A stretch of DNA of 64,000 nucleotides from Prevotellaceae bacterium UBA4332 (GCA_002394365.1 DGTQ01000026.1:186887-250886); one strand, 5' to 3'. Counted from the stretch's first letter, positions 41,830-50,989 are shown. The notes: generated by a model not told the origin, from the letters alone. Program-made: numbers and translations.

Positions 41830-41873
41830 AAATTGAAGATTGAAAATTGAAAAATTTTTAATTGGAAATTGGA
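41830..41873. repeat. AAAATTGAAAATTGAAGATTG array after the serS stop
   Basis: Five to six AAAATTGAA-like units directly after serS; a related array follows the next gene (42234-42268). In reverse it equals the TTCAATTTTC repeats at 6131 and 11633. Confidence 0.7.
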
Positions 41874-42233
41874 ATGAGAGAAGACAATACTATACAAATA
41901 CTGTGTAAGGCTTTTGCTCTCAGAATAATCAAACTCTACACCTTCTTAAAAGAAGAAAAGCAAGAGTATGTATTGTCTAAGCAAGTATTAAGAAGCGGAA
42001 CAAGCATAGGAGCCAACGCACGAGAGAGTATCAACGCTCAAAGTACAATGGACTTTATCAGTAAACTCGGTATAGCACTAAAGGAAGCTAACGAGACCCA
42101 ATATTGGCTTGAACTGCTATATGAATCAGAATTTATAAACGAAAAAGAATATAACTCAATATATGCGGACTGTAGTCGCATAGTGGCAACATTAGTAAAA
42201 ATTATTAAAACGAAGAAAGAAACTTTGAATTAA
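41874..42233 (+). CDS. Four-helix-bundle protein (S23/IVP family)
   Basis: About 119 residues from ATG 41874 (an in-frame TTG lies at 41862 within a simple repeat). Signature of the family: YVLSKQVLRSGTSIGANARES, DFISKLGIALKEANETQYWLELL, then IVATLVKIIKT. The family includes proteins encoded in 23S rRNA intervening sequences and free-standing copies; the function is unknown. Here it is a stand-alone gene flanked on both sides by AATTGAA-type simple repeats, suggestive of insertion. Confidence 0.85.
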   Translation: MREDNTIQILCKAFALRIIKLYTFLKEEKQEYVLSKQVLRSGTSIGANARESINAQSTMDFISKLGIALKEANETQYWLELLYESEFINEKEYNSIYADCSRIVATLVKIIKTKKETLN

Positions 42234-42270
42234 CTTTCAATCTTCAATATTCAATATTCAATATTTTCAC

Positions 42271-44619
42271 ATGTTCAAGATTGTAACCAAGAAACAATTC
42301 TCTGAGAAGGTGTTCCTCTTTGAGATTGAGGCTCCGCTGATAGCTAAGAGCCGTAAGCCTGGCAACTTTGTCATTGTGCGTGTTGACAAGCATAGTGAGC
42401 GTATGCCGCTTACCATCGCTGACTCTGACGTAGAGCGTGGCACCATCACATTGGTAATTCAGGAAGTGGGATTGTCATCAACCAAGCTGTGTAACCTCAA
42501 CGTGGGCGACGAAGTGGCAGACGTAGTAGGACCACTGGGCAACCCAACACACATTGAGAAGTTTGGCACCGTTATCTGTGCCTGTGGTGGCGTGGGTGCT
42601 GCACCTATGCTGCCTATAGTTCGCGGACTGAAGGCTGCTGGCAACAGGGTGCTCACCGTGCTGGCTGGCAGAACGGCAGACCTCGTTATCCTCGAGGACG
42701 AACTGCGTGCTTCATCTGACGAGCTCATCATCATGACCGATGACGGCTCAAAAGGCGAGAAGGGCGTAGTGACAGTAGGTATCGAGAAGTTTGCCGAGCA
42801 GGAGCATATCGACAAGGCATTCGCCATCGGACCTCCAATTATGATGAAGTTCTCTTGCCTCACCACGCAGAAGTACGGCATCTCAACAGACGTTTCGCTC
42901 AATACCATCATGGTTGACGGAACGGGTATGTGTGGTGCCTGCCGACTGACTATCGGTGGCAAGACAAAGTTTGTCTGCATCGACGGTCCTGAGTTTGACG
43001 GAGCCCTTGTTGACTGGGACGAGATGTTCAAGCGCATGGGCACATTCAAGAAGGCTGAGCTCGAGGAGATGGAGCACTATGCTGAGCACGTATATAGCGA
43101 CGCCAATGCCGGCAAGGCAGAGAAGACCGACGTGAAGATGGACGTAGAGCCTGTAGATGACTCTATCGACGTGCTAACAGACCGCAAGGCACCTTGGCGT
43201 GAGGAGCTGCGCAAGAGCATGAAGCCAAAAGAGCGCACAGCCATTGAGCGTGTGAAGATGCCTGAGCTCGACCCAGTATATCGTGCTACCACCCGTACTG
43301 AGGAGGTGAACATCGGACTGACCAAGGAGATGGCTCTCACTGAGGCTAAGCGCTGTCTGGACTGCGCTAACCCATCATGTGTAGAGGGCTGTCCTGTAAA
43401 CATCAACATACCTTCATTTATCAAGAATATAGAGCGCGGTCAGTTCCTGGCTGCTGCCAAGGTACTGAAGAATACTTCTGCCCTGCCTGCCGTATGTGGC
43501 CGTGTTTGTCCACAGGAGAAGCAGTGTGAGAGCAAGTGCATACACCTGAAGATGAACGAGCCTGCTGTGGCAATAGGCTATCTGGAGCGTTTCGCTGCCG
43601 ACTACGAGCGCCAGTCAGGTCAGATGTCACTGCCTGAGATAGCACCTTCTAACGGCATAAAGATTGCTGTTGTGGGTTCTGGTCCTGCAGGACTCTCCTT
43701 TGCTGGCGATATGGTGAAAAAGGGCTACGACGTTTACGTATTCGAGGCTCTGCACGAAATCGGCGGTGTGCTCAAGTATGGCATCCCTGAGTTCCGTCTG
43801 CCTAACGCTATCGTTGACGTAGAGATAGAGAACCTCCGCAAGATGGGTGTTCACTTCCAGACTGACGTAATCGTGGGCAAGACAATCTCTGTTGACGAAC
43901 TGGAGAAGAGCGGCTTCAAGGGCATCTTCGTAGGTTCTGGTGCTGGTCTGCCTAACTTCATGAACATTCCTGGCGAGAACCTCATCAACATCATGTCGTC
44001 TAACGAGTATCTCACTCGTGTGAACCTCATGGACGCAGCCAACCCAAAGACCGACACCCCAATGAACCTGGGCAAGAACGTGCTCGTAGTGGGTGGTGGC
44101 AATACGGCTATGGACTCTTGTCGTACGGCTAAGCGTCTGGGTGCCAACGTAACACTCGTATATCGCCGTTCTGAGGCTGAGATGCCTGCTCGTCTGGAGG
44201 AGGTAAAGCACGCTAAGGAGGAGGGCATCAACTTCCTCACCCTGCATAACCCAGCTGAATACATAGGTGACGACAAGGGTGCAGTATCCAAGGCTGTACT
44301 CGAGGTCATGAAGCTTGGCGAGCCTGACGCTTCTGGTCGTCGTTCTCCAGAACCAACTGGCGAGAAGATTACCATAGACGTTGACCAGGTTGTGGTAGCT
44401 GTAGGCGTTTCACCTAACCCTCTCGTTCCTACATCTATCAAGGGACTGGAGCTGGGACGCAAGAACACAATAGCCGTTGGCGACGACATGCAGTCATCAC
44501 GTCCTATGCTCTTCGCTGGTGGCGACATTGTTCGCGGTGGTGCTACCGTTATCCTCGCTATGGGTGACGGACGCAGGGCTGCTGCCAACATGCACGAGGC
44601 TCTCAGCAAGAAGGGATAA
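42271..44619 (+). CDS. Fused NfnAB-like ferredoxin:NADP+ oxidoreductase / glutamate synthase small-subunit-like protein
   Basis: 782 residues from two fused subunits. Residues 1-about 280 match NfnA/SudB (a PyrK-like FAD/NAD-binding reductase): GNFVIVRVDKHSERMPLT, the GVGAAPMLPI nucleotide motif and a [2Fe-2S] site in GTGMCGACRLTIGGKTKFVC. Residues about 300-780 match NfnB/SudA/GltD: CLDCANPSCVEGCPVNI (two [4Fe-4S] sites), VCGRVCPQEKQCESKC, FAD-binding VVGSGPAGLSFAGD and NADPH-binding VVGGGNTAMDS. NfnAB couples reduced ferredoxin and NADH to NADP+. In this bacterium it could take ferredoxin electrons from IorAB; a sulfide-dehydrogenase role is possible. Confidence 0.88.
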   Translation: MFKIVTKKQFSEKVFLFEIEAPLIAKSRKPGNFVIVRVDKHSERMPLTIADSDVERGTITLVIQEVGLSSTKLCNLNVGDEVADVVGPLGNPTHIEKFGTVICACGGVGAAPMLPIVRGLKAAGNRVLTVLAGRTADLVILEDELRASSDELIIMTDDGSKGEKGVVTVGIEKFAEQEHIDKAFAIGPPIMMKFSCLTTQKYGISTDVSLNTIMVDGTGMCGACRLTIGGKTKFVCIDGPEFDGALVDWDEMFKRMGTFKKAELEEMEHYAEHVYSDANAGKAEKTDVKMDVEPVDDSIDVLTDRKAPWREELRKSMKPKERTAIERVKMPELDPVYRATTRTEEVNIGLTKEMALTEAKRCLDCANPSCVEGCPVNINIPSFIKNIERGQFLAAAKVLKNTSALPAVCGRVCPQEKQCESKCIHLKMNEPAVAIGYLERFAADYERQSGQMSLPEIAPSNGIKIAVVGSGPAGLSFAGDMVKKGYDVYVFEALHEIGGVLKYGIPEFRLPNAIVDVEIENLRKMGVHFQTDVIVGKTISVDELEKSGFKGIFVGSGAGLPNFMNIPGENLINIMSSNEYLTRVNLMDAANPKTDTPMNLGKNVLVVGGGNTAMDSCRTAKRLGANVTLVYRRSEAEMPARLEEVKHAKEEGINFLTLHNPAEYIGDDKGAVSKAVLEVMKLGEPDASGRRSPEPTGEKITIDVDQVVVAVGVSPNPLVPTSIKGLELGRKNTIAVGDDMQSSRPMLFAGGDIVRGGATVILAMGDGRRAAANMHEALSKKG

Positions 44620-44622
44620 GTA

Positions 44623-44672
44623 TTAAGTAAAGTATAAAGTATAAAGTATAAAGCATAAAGTATAAAGCTTTA
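44623..44672. repeat. TATAAAG tandem array after the NfnAB-like gene
   Basis: About six TATAAAG-type heptamers immediately after the stop at 44619. Confidence 0.75.
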
Positions 44673-44688
44673 TATGGTATAAAGGAAA

Positions 44689-44726
44689 GAAGGGGAACCG
44701 CATAGAGCTGTTCCCCTTCTTCGTGT
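44689..44726 (+). terminator. Terminator of the NfnAB-like gene
   Basis: GAAGGGGAAC (44689-44698) and GTTCCCCTTC (44710-44719) perfect 10-bp stem, then TCGTGTTTT. Confidence 0.75.
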
Positions 44727-44742
44727 TTTGTAGTTTTTCTTT

Positions 44743-44761
44743 TTGAGCCTCTTGTCGGATT
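44743..44761. repeat. Duplicate of the 3' end of tRNA-Thr (possible att-like repeat)
   Basis: TTGAGCCTCTTGTCGGATT is identical to 44853-44871, the 3' end of the tRNA plus one flanking base group, 110 bases away in direct orientation. Integrases leave such a partial tRNA copy; here the interval holds no integrase, only the terminator and a GATAGCCTGCC/GGCAGGCTATC hairpin (44770-44794). Confidence 0.55.
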
Positions 44762-44801
44762 AGATATCCGATAGCCTGCCAGCGGCAGGCTATCAAGCCT
44801 T

Positions 44802-44841
44802 AAAAAAAAATGTCATCTGAAAGCAAATCTTTCGATGACAT
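44802..44841 (-). terminator. Terminator of tRNA-Thr / SRP RNA transcript
   Basis: Minus-strand ATGTCATC/GATGACAT stem followed by a nine-base U tract. Confidence 0.75.
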
Positions 44842-44855
44842 TTATTGATTTCTTG

Positions 44856-44929
44856 AGCCTCTTGTCGGATTCGAACCAACGACCCCGAGATTACAAATCA
44901 CGTGCTCTGGCCAACTGAGCTAAAGAGGC
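44856..44929 (-). tRNA. tRNA-Thr (anticodon TGT)
   Basis: 74-nt cloverleaf without encoded CCA. Acceptor GCCTCTT pairs with AAGAGGC; D-arm TAGCTCAGTTGGCCAGAGCA; anticodon loop TTTGTAA with anticodon TGT; T-arm GGTTCGAATCC. It reads ACA threonine codons. Directly downstream of the SRP RNA on the same strand and likely processed from one transcript. Confidence 0.93.
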
Positions 44930-44932
44930 GGG

Positions 44933-45028
44933 TGGGCAGCTATTCATATCGCACCGCTACAACCAAGTACCTTTGCTATGTTCCCATCCTGGAGGATTCC
45001 GAGGGAGCTGGTCGTATGAGACTGCCCG
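44933..45028 (-). ncRNA. ffs: Signal recognition particle RNA (4.5S type)
   Basis: Closing stem GGGCAG/CTGCCC (45022-45027 with 44934-44939), next to CATA/TATG. The SRP hallmark domain IV is present as CCAGG-ATG-GGAA-CAT-AGCAAAGG: GGAA tetraloop, symmetrical internal loop partner AGCA and CAGG on the 5' side, compare the E. coli CAGG-UCC-GGAA-GGA-AGCA. It lies 5' of tRNA-Thr in one transcript. Exact ends are estimated. Confidence 0.82.
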
Positions 45029-45049
45029 TCTTTTTTGCGTAAGCGGGTG

Positions 45050-45057
45050 CAAAGGTA
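45050..45057 (-). promoter_or_regulatory. Promoter box for SRP RNA and tRNA-Thr
   Basis: Minus-strand TACCTTTG about 20 bases upstream of the RNA. Confidence 0.6.
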
Positions 45058-45163
45058 ACAAAAATTTATGAAGAAAGAAGAATGAAGAAAGAAGAAAGGG
45101 CGGTTTTTATGATTTATTAAGAAAAAGAAGATTTTATAAAAGGCAGAATTGAAATAAAATGCT

Positions 45164-45171
45164 TAACTTTG
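45164..45171 (+). promoter_or_regulatory. Near-leaderless promoter of the DUF4199-like gene
   Basis: TAACTTTG, nine bases before the ATG at 45181. Confidence 0.6.
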
Positions 45172-45180
45172 CATGTTGTT

Positions 45181-45720
45181 ATGATAACACCTACAGAATA
45201 CATCCAGCTAAAAGCTTTTGCAAGACAGGACGGTGTCATACTTGGACTGATATGGATAGCAGCATTTGCCTGCTTTATCGGCAGTATGACAGATAGTTCG
45301 TTGCAGGCAGGTTTTGTCTTGTTCCTGCTTTCCACCCCAATTGTAGTGTTCTACATGTTGCGTCATTACAGGGACAAAGTGCTCGATGGCAGCATATCCT
45401 TTGGACGTGCCTTTACCTTCATATCCTTCACTATGGGATATGCCTCACTTATCATGGCAGCCACCACATTTATTTATTTCCACTTCCTTGATAATGGTGC
45501 CTTCTTCGGCACACTCATGACAAACATAAAAATGCCTGAGGTGCAGAAGACATTTACCGATGCAGGTATAAAGTACGAAGACATAGAGCAGCAACTGGCA
45601 CTCATATCGCAGTCTCGCCCTATCGATTTCGCCTTCAGTGTATTTACGGAAGGGCTTTTAGCAGCCTTCATACATGGTGCCATCTTCGGACTGTTGGGAA
45701 AGAAGAAACGTGTTTCATAA
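45181..45720 (+). CDS. Four-TM membrane protein, DUF4199-like
   Basis: About 179 residues from ATG 45181 (the TTG at 45169 lies inside the promoter box). Four membrane segments: GVILGLIWIAAFACFIGSM, LQAGFVLFLLSTPIVVFYML, FTFISFTMGYASLIMAATTFI, FSVFTEGLLAAFIHGAIFGLL. The layout of DUF4199 proteins, often next to a GtrB/DPM1-type glycosyltransferase as here. The next gene, a glycosyltransferase, begins 37 bases later. Function unknown. Confidence 0.75.
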   Translation: MITPTEYIQLKAFARQDGVILGLIWIAAFACFIGSMTDSSLQAGFVLFLLSTPIVVFYMLRHYRDKVLDGSISFGRAFTFISFTMGYASLIMAATTFIYFHFLDNGAFFGTLMTNIKMPEVQKTFTDAGIKYEDIEQQLALISQSRPIDFAFSVFTEGLLAAFIHGAIFGLLGKKKRVS

Positions 45721-45757
45721 AAAAAAACGGAATTAAAGAAAAAAAGAGAATATAGCA

Positions 45758-46717
45758 ATGGATATATCAGTTGTAGTGCCTCTGTTTAACGAGGAAGAAT
45801 CCCTTCCCGAGCTTTACAAGTGGATAAAGCGTGTGATGAACGATAACAAATTTACCTACGAAGTGATATTTGTAAATGATGGTTCTACAGATCGTTCATG
45901 GGATGTGATAGAGGGATTAGCTAAAGAGGACTCACACGTTCATGGCATAAAGTTTCGCAGGAATTATGGCAAATCGCCAGCCCTTTACTGTGGCTTTCAA
46001 ATAGCTCAGGGCGATGTTGTCATCACTATGGACGCAGACCTGCAAGACTCGCCAGACGAGATACCAGAGCTCTATCGCATGATAACTGAGGATGGTAACG
46101 ACCTCGTGAGCGGATACAAGCAGAATCGCAGTCAGGGCGACCCTCTGTCTAAGACCATACCCACAAAGCTATTCAACGCTACAGCACGCAAAGTGAGCGG
46201 CATAAAGAACCTGCACGATTTCAACTGCGGACTTAAAGCCTATCGTAAGGATGTAGTGAAGAATATAGAGGTTTATGGCGAGATGCACCGTTATATGCCT
46301 TACCTCGCCAAAAATGCTGGTTTCGACAAGATAGCAGAAAAGCCTGTTCACCACCAGGCAAGAAAGTTTGGCAAGTCGAAGTTTATGGGATGGAACCGTT
46401 TCGTCAATGGTTACCTCGACCTCATCACCCTGTGGTTCCTCAGTTCATTTGGCAGAAAGCCTATGCACGTGTTTGGCTTCCTTGGTTCGCTGATGTTTTT
46501 CATAGGACTCATTGCAGCAATGGTGATAGGTGCACAAAAACTGTGGGCCCTGAGCAACGGAATACCAGCCCGATTGGTAACTGACTCACCATACTTCTAT
46601 ATATCTCTTACGATGATGATAATTGGTACACAACTTTTCCTTGCTGGCTTTGTTGCCGACCTTGTAAGTCGTTCGTCACAGGGCAGAAACGAATATCAAA
46701 TAGAAAAAACTGTTTAG
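45758..46717 (+). CDS. Polyprenyl-phosphate glycosyltransferase (GT2, GtrB/DPM1-like)
   Basis: 319 residues. GT2 domain: VVVPLFNEEESLPELYKWI, VIFVNDGSTDRSWDVI, the catalytic DxD as DADLQDSPDEIPELY, and a C-terminal pair of membrane helices (FGFLGSLMFFIGLIAAMVIG, ...FYISLTMMIIGTQLFLAGFV). Transfers a sugar to undecaprenyl phosphate at the inner membrane. Neighbour of the DUF4199-like gene. Confidence 0.9.
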   Translation: MDISVVVPLFNEEESLPELYKWIKRVMNDNKFTYEVIFVNDGSTDRSWDVIEGLAKEDSHVHGIKFRRNYGKSPALYCGFQIAQGDVVITMDADLQDSPDEIPELYRMITEDGNDLVSGYKQNRSQGDPLSKTIPTKLFNATARKVSGIKNLHDFNCGLKAYRKDVVKNIEVYGEMHRYMPYLAKNAGFDKIAEKPVHHQARKFGKSKFMGWNRFVNGYLDLITLWFLSSFGRKPMHVFGFLGSLMFFIGLIAAMVIGAQKLWALSNGIPARLVTDSPYFYISLTMMIIGTQLFLAGFVADLVSRSSQGRNEYQIEKTV

Positions 46718-46721
46718 AATC

Positions 46722-47753
46722 TTGAACAAGAAAATTGCCATAGTGCTACCCATTATAGTCATCGCAATAGTGATGGCTATACTGACGTTTGGAAAGAAAA
46801 CAAACAGCGATGCTCCCTATAAAACCGCATCAGGACTGGTATTCGGCACATCGTACAACATAACATACCAGAGTAACGAGGATTATGAAGCAGACATCAA
46901 GGCTGTGCTTGATTCTGTTGACCTGTCGCTTTCACCATTCAATAAGAACAGTATCATAACTGCTGTTAACGAGAATAAGAATGTTGAGGTAGACGCTTAC
47001 TTCACCGAGGTTTTTAACCTTGCGAAGAAAGTGCACGCCGAAACAGAAGGTGCCTTTGACATAACAGTTGCTCCACTGGTAAACATATGGGGCTTCGGAT
47101 TTAAGGAAGGCCACTTCCCTACTGACGAAGAGGTGGATAGTTTAAAGTCTATAGTAGGTTTTGACAAGGTAAGGCTCGTAGGCAAAAAGGTAGTAAAGGA
47201 TGATCCACGCATTATGCTCGACTGCTCGGCTATAGCCAAGGGGTTTGCCGTAGATAAGGTTGGCGAAATGCTGAAACGTCATGGAGTAGAAAATTTCCTC
47301 GTTGAGATAGGTGGAGAGATTGTTGCTGCAGGCTGCAACTCTAAGGGTAAAGACTGGAGCATTGGTGTAACGAAGCCCGTTGACGATTCTCTATCCGTAA
47401 ATAGCGAGATGCAAATGATAATAGCACTTTCCAATTGTGCCCTCGCTACTTCAGGCAATTATCGCAACTACTATATAAAGGACGGAAAGAAGTATGCCCA
47501 CACCATAAATCCCAAAACTGGCAGACCAGCGGAAAGTAATCTTCTCTCTGCTACTGTAGTAACCAATACTTGCGCTGAAGCTGATGCCTATGCTACAGGA
47601 CTGATGACCTTGGGCAGAGAAAAGTCTCTCGACATACTGAAGAAACACAAGGAAATAAAATATATCCTGATATTCGACAGTAATAGTGTGACACGCTGCG
47701 ACATAAGTAAGGGACTCAAGCAACCAGACGGCACACCACTAACAGTGAAATAA
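46722..47753 (+). CDS. apbE: FAD:protein FMN transferase
   Basis: 343 residues. N-terminal membrane anchor (IAIVLPIIVIAIVMAILTFG) without a lipobox Cys. The ApbE core shows GTSYNITYQ, FDITVAPLVNIWGFGF, MLDCSAIAKGFAVDKVGEML, FLVEIGGEIVAAG and YAHTINPKTGRPAESNL. Attaches FMN to Thr of flavoproteins such as NqrC/RnfG. The start is TTG 46722, four bases after the glycosyltransferase stop. Sodium-pumping Nqr/Rnf would be a natural client in a Na+-based bacterium; not seen in this window. Confidence 0.92.
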   Translation: MNKKIAIVLPIIVIAIVMAILTFGKKTNSDAPYKTASGLVFGTSYNITYQSNEDYEADIKAVLDSVDLSLSPFNKNSIITAVNENKNVEVDAYFTEVFNLAKKVHAETEGAFDITVAPLVNIWGFGFKEGHFPTDEEVDSLKSIVGFDKVRLVGKKVVKDDPRIMLDCSAIAKGFAVDKVGEMLKRHGVENFLVEIGGEIVAAGCNSKGKDWSIGVTKPVDDSLSVNSEMQMIIALSNCALATSGNYRNYYIKDGKKYAHTINPKTGRPAESNLLSATVVTNTCAEADAYATGLMTLGREKSLDILKKHKEIKYILIFDSNSVTRCDISKGLKQPDGTPLTVK

Positions 47754-47774
47754 CTAAACACCTTATAATAAAAG

Positions 47775-48428
47775 ATGCATAAGGATATTATTGCACAACT
47801 ACCTATCTTCATGGGACTCTCAGAGAGCGAACTCTCGGAGATTGCATCAAACGTGCCCTTTGCACAACACCATCACAAGAAAGGCTCTGTCATTATAAAT
47901 GCCGAAAGCACATGCAACGAGATGGTTATCGTGACGCAAGGAACTATGGAGTGCGAAACCAAGTCTGATGACAATTCCTATCGACTGGTAGAAAACATAC
48001 ATGCTATACATACGCTGGAGCCAGATAAGTTATATGGTTTAGAGCAGCGCTATCGTTCTACTTATTATGCCCTTACACCATGCGAGTCTATCGCAATAGC
48101 AAAGGATAAGTTTCATGAACTCATTGACAAGTATCTTATCGTGAGGCTTAATTACCTCAACATGATATGCCGTAAGTCACAGAAACTGGAGCATAACCCT
48201 TGGAAAGCTTGTCCTGCAGACATGAAACAGCGCATAGTAAGATTTGTGAAGGAAAGGTCGCAATATCCTGCTGGAAGCAAGAAACTATTTATCACGATGG
48301 TACACCTTGCAAGCGAACTGTCCTGTAGTCGTCTTGACGTGTCAGTAGCACTCAATGAACTGGCTAACATGGAACGCATAATACTAAAGCGTGGAATAAT
48401 AGAAATTCCTGCGCTACAGCTTTTATAA
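47775..48428 (+). CDS. Crp/Fnr family transcriptional regulator
   Basis: 217 residues. Cyclic-nucleotide-binding-type beta roll (FMGLSESELSEIASNVPFA, ...MVIVTQGTMECET) and a C-terminal winged helix (LFITMVHLASELSCSRLDVSVALNELANMERIIL). The phosphate-binding cassette of true cAMP binders is not evident and there is no Cys cluster as in FNR, so the ligand is unknown. Followed by the M3 peptidase. Confidence 0.85.
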   Translation: MHKDIIAQLPIFMGLSESELSEIASNVPFAQHHHKKGSVIINAESTCNEMVIVTQGTMECETKSDDNSYRLVENIHAIHTLEPDKLYGLEQRYRSTYYALTPCESIAIAKDKFHELIDKYLIVRLNYLNMICRKSQKLEHNPWKACPADMKQRIVRFVKERSQYPAGSKKLFITMVHLASELSCSRLDVSVALNELANMERIILKRGIIEIPALQLL

Positions 48429-48455
48429 TGACAGACCAATATACATCATATCTAT

Positions 48456-50507
48456 ATGACTAATCCCTTTTTTGAGAAATATAACACCCCACACGATACT
48501 GCCCCTTTCGATAAAATCAAACTGGAGCATTTTGAGCCTGCCTTCATGGAGGGCATAAGAAGAGACAACGAGGAACTTGATAACATAATCAACAATCCCG
48601 AAGAGCCTACCTTTGAAAATACTATCGCCATAGATTATGATGACGAAAAGGAGCGCTACTACTCTCTGCTTGATAATGTGTCAACAGTATTCTTCAACCT
48701 GCTTTCTGCCGAAACCAATGATGATATGGACGAACTGGCAGAGAAGATGCAACCCATTCTTACCAAGCATGACAATGACATATCGCTGAACCCTAAACTC
48801 TTTGCACGTATTAAATATGTATATGAGCACCATCGTAATCTTACAGAAGAAGAAGAGACGCTGCTCAACAAGACCTATGACGGCTTTGTGCGCTCAGGTG
48901 CATTGCTCGATGAAGAAGGCAAAGAGAAACTACGCAAACTGACAGAGGAAGCAAGTATGTTGTCGCTACAGTTCTCGCAGAACCTCTTGAAAGAGAACAA
49001 AGCGTTCACACTGCATATAACAGACGAGAAAGACCTGGACGGACTGCCTGACACGCAGAAGCAAGCAGCACTCGAGGCCGCAAAAGAACGCAACATGGAT
49101 GGTTGGGTAATAACACTTGACGGTCCGTCTTACGGACCCTTCATGCAGTATGCTACCAATCGTGAACTACGCAAGCAGCTCTACATGGCTCGAAATACCG
49201 AATGTACCCACGATAATGACTCTAACAACCTCGAAATATGCAAGCGTCTTGTTAACCTGCGTCGCGAAGTAGCACAATTGCTGGGTTATGATACGTATGC
49301 AGACTACGTGCTTAAGAAACGTATGGCATCAAATGTGCAGAATGTATACAGTCTGCTCTACGACCTTATTGACGCCTACAAGCCAACAGCCATAAAAGAA
49401 CGTGACGAACTGCGTGCAAAAGCAAAGAAGATGGAGGGCGATGACTTCCAGATGATGCCGTGGGACACTGCTTTCTATGCTCACAAACTGCAGTTGGAGA
49501 AATACAACATCGACTCTGAGATGCTCAGACCTTATCTCGAACTGTCTAAGGTGATAAAGGGTGTGTTCGGACTTGCCAATCGCCTTTATGGTATCACATT
49601 CAAGGAAAACAAGGATATACCTGTATATCACCCTGACGTTAAGGCTTATGAGGTTTTTGACAAAGATGGTTCTTATCTTGCTGTATTCTATGCCGACTTC
49701 CACCCTCGCAAGGGTAAGCAAGGAGGCGCATGGATGACAGAATACAAGGGACAGTGCATAAATGGTAAGGGGGAGAACATTCGTCCACACGTCAGTGTGG
49801 TAATGAACCTCACCAAACCAACAGAAGACAAGCCCGCACTACTTACACTCGGAGAAGTAGAAACCTTCTTGCACGAATTTGGACATTCACTTCATGGAAT
49901 GTTTGCCAACACTCGCTTCGAGTCTCTCTCAGGAACGAGCGTATGGTGGGATTTCGTTGAATTGCCCTCGCAGTTTATGGAAAATTTCTCCCTTGAAAAG
50001 GAGTTTCTCAATACCTTTGCCTTTCACTACGAAACAGGCGAACCTATGCCCGATGAGCTCATAGACAGGGTAATAAAGAGTCGTAACTTCAATATTGCAG
50101 GAGCATGTCTGCGTCAGGTTAGCTTCGGACTACTTGACATGGCTTACTATACTAAGAAAACAGAATTTACAGACGATATAATTCCATTTGAGAAAGAAGC
50201 ATGGAAAGATGCTATCATAGGCAATCAGCTGCCTGATACGTGTATGACAGTACAGTTCTCCCATATCATGGCAGGAGGTTACTCGGCTGGCTACTATAGC
50301 TACAAATGGGCAGAAGTTCTGGATGCTGATGCCTTTGCCGTCTTTAAGAAGGAGGGGATTTTCAATCCCGCTACAGCACAGCGTTTCCGCGACTGTATTC
50401 TCTCAAAAGGTGGCACTCAACACCCCATGACTCTCTACAAGAACTTTAAGGGTGCTGAACCTACTATTGATGCCTTGCTTGAGCGCAATGGAATAGTTAA
50501 AGGTTAA
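48456..50507 (+). CDS. M3 family metallopeptidase (dipeptidyl carboxypeptidase/oligopeptidase)
   Basis: 683 residues. Zn motif HEFGHSLHG (H473-E-F-G-H) within the family block GEVETFLHEFGH; SGTSVWWDFVELPSQFMENF follows as in Dcp. No signal peptide, so cytoplasmic peptide turnover, as with the M49 enzyme at 32983. Confidence 0.92.
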   Translation: MTNPFFEKYNTPHDTAPFDKIKLEHFEPAFMEGIRRDNEELDNIINNPEEPTFENTIAIDYDDEKERYYSLLDNVSTVFFNLLSAETNDDMDELAEKMQPILTKHDNDISLNPKLFARIKYVYEHHRNLTEEEETLLNKTYDGFVRSGALLDEEGKEKLRKLTEEASMLSLQFSQNLLKENKAFTLHITDEKDLDGLPDTQKQAALEAAKERNMDGWVITLDGPSYGPFMQYATNRELRKQLYMARNTECTHDNDSNNLEICKRLVNLRREVAQLLGYDTYADYVLKKRMASNVQNVYSLLYDLIDAYKPTAIKERDELRAKAKKMEGDDFQMMPWDTAFYAHKLQLEKYNIDSEMLRPYLELSKVIKGVFGLANRLYGITFKENKDIPVYHPDVKAYEVFDKDGSYLAVFYADFHPRKGKQGGAWMTEYKGQCINGKGENIRPHVSVVMNLTKPTEDKPALLTLGEVETFLHEFGHSLHGMFANTRFESLSGTSVWWDFVELPSQFMENFSLEKEFLNTFAFHYETGEPMPDELIDRVIKSRNFNIAGACLRQVSFGLLDMAYYTKKTEFTDDIIPFEKEAWKDAIIGNQLPDTCMTVQFSHIMAGGYSAGYYSYKWAEVLDADAFAVFKKEGIFNPATAQRFRDCILSKGGTQHPMTLYKNFKGAEPTIDALLERNGIVKG

Positions 50508-50551
50508 GAAAATCACTCAGACTACTCTGATTATTCATATTACTCAGGATT

Positions 50552-50989
50552 ATGGATGATAAGCAAAAGAAATTAGATATGCGCTACTTGCGCATGGCAC
50601 GCATTTGGGCAGAAAACAGCTATTGCAAACGCAGACAGGTAGGTGCTCTCGTTGTGAAAGACCAGCGCATAATAAGCGATGGATATAATGGCACGCCAAG
50701 TGGTTTTGACAACGTTTGCGAAGAAAATAATGTTTCCTTCCCCTATGTACTGCATGCAGAAGCTAATGCCATAACAAAACTGGCACGTAGCCACAACAAT
50801 AGCGAGGGTTCAACACTCTACGTCACAGCATCACCATGTTTGGAGTGTGCTAAGCTCATCATTCAGGCTGGTATCAAACGAGTTATCTATGGCGAAAACT
50901 ATCGTCTTGACGACGGCATACAACTTTTGAAGCGTGCTGGTATCGAGACACAACTTATGGAGATAAAAAAAGAGAAAGAGGATGAATAA
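50552..50989 (+). CDS. dCMP/cytidine deaminase family protein (ComEB type)
   Basis: 145 residues. Zinc-binding HAEANAI (H68, E70) and PCLEC (C96, C99). Deaminates dCMP to dUMP for dTTP synthesis. The last 8 bases overlap the S41 protease start. Confidence 0.9.
   Translation: MDDKQKKLDMRYLRMARIWAENSYCKRRQVGALVVKDQRIISDGYNGTPSGFDNVCEENNVSFPYVLHAEANAITKLARSHNNSEGSTLYVTASPCLECAKLIIQAGIKRVIYGENYRLDDGIQLLKRAGIETQLMEIKKEKEDE

Noticed and set aside
41862..41873. TTG start for the four-helix-bundle protein
   Set aside because: It lies inside the AATTGAA repeat; ATG 41874 fits the family length.
44743..44794. Second tRNA gene
   Set aside because: Only the 3' 18-19 bases of the tRNA are present; no anticodon or D-arm.
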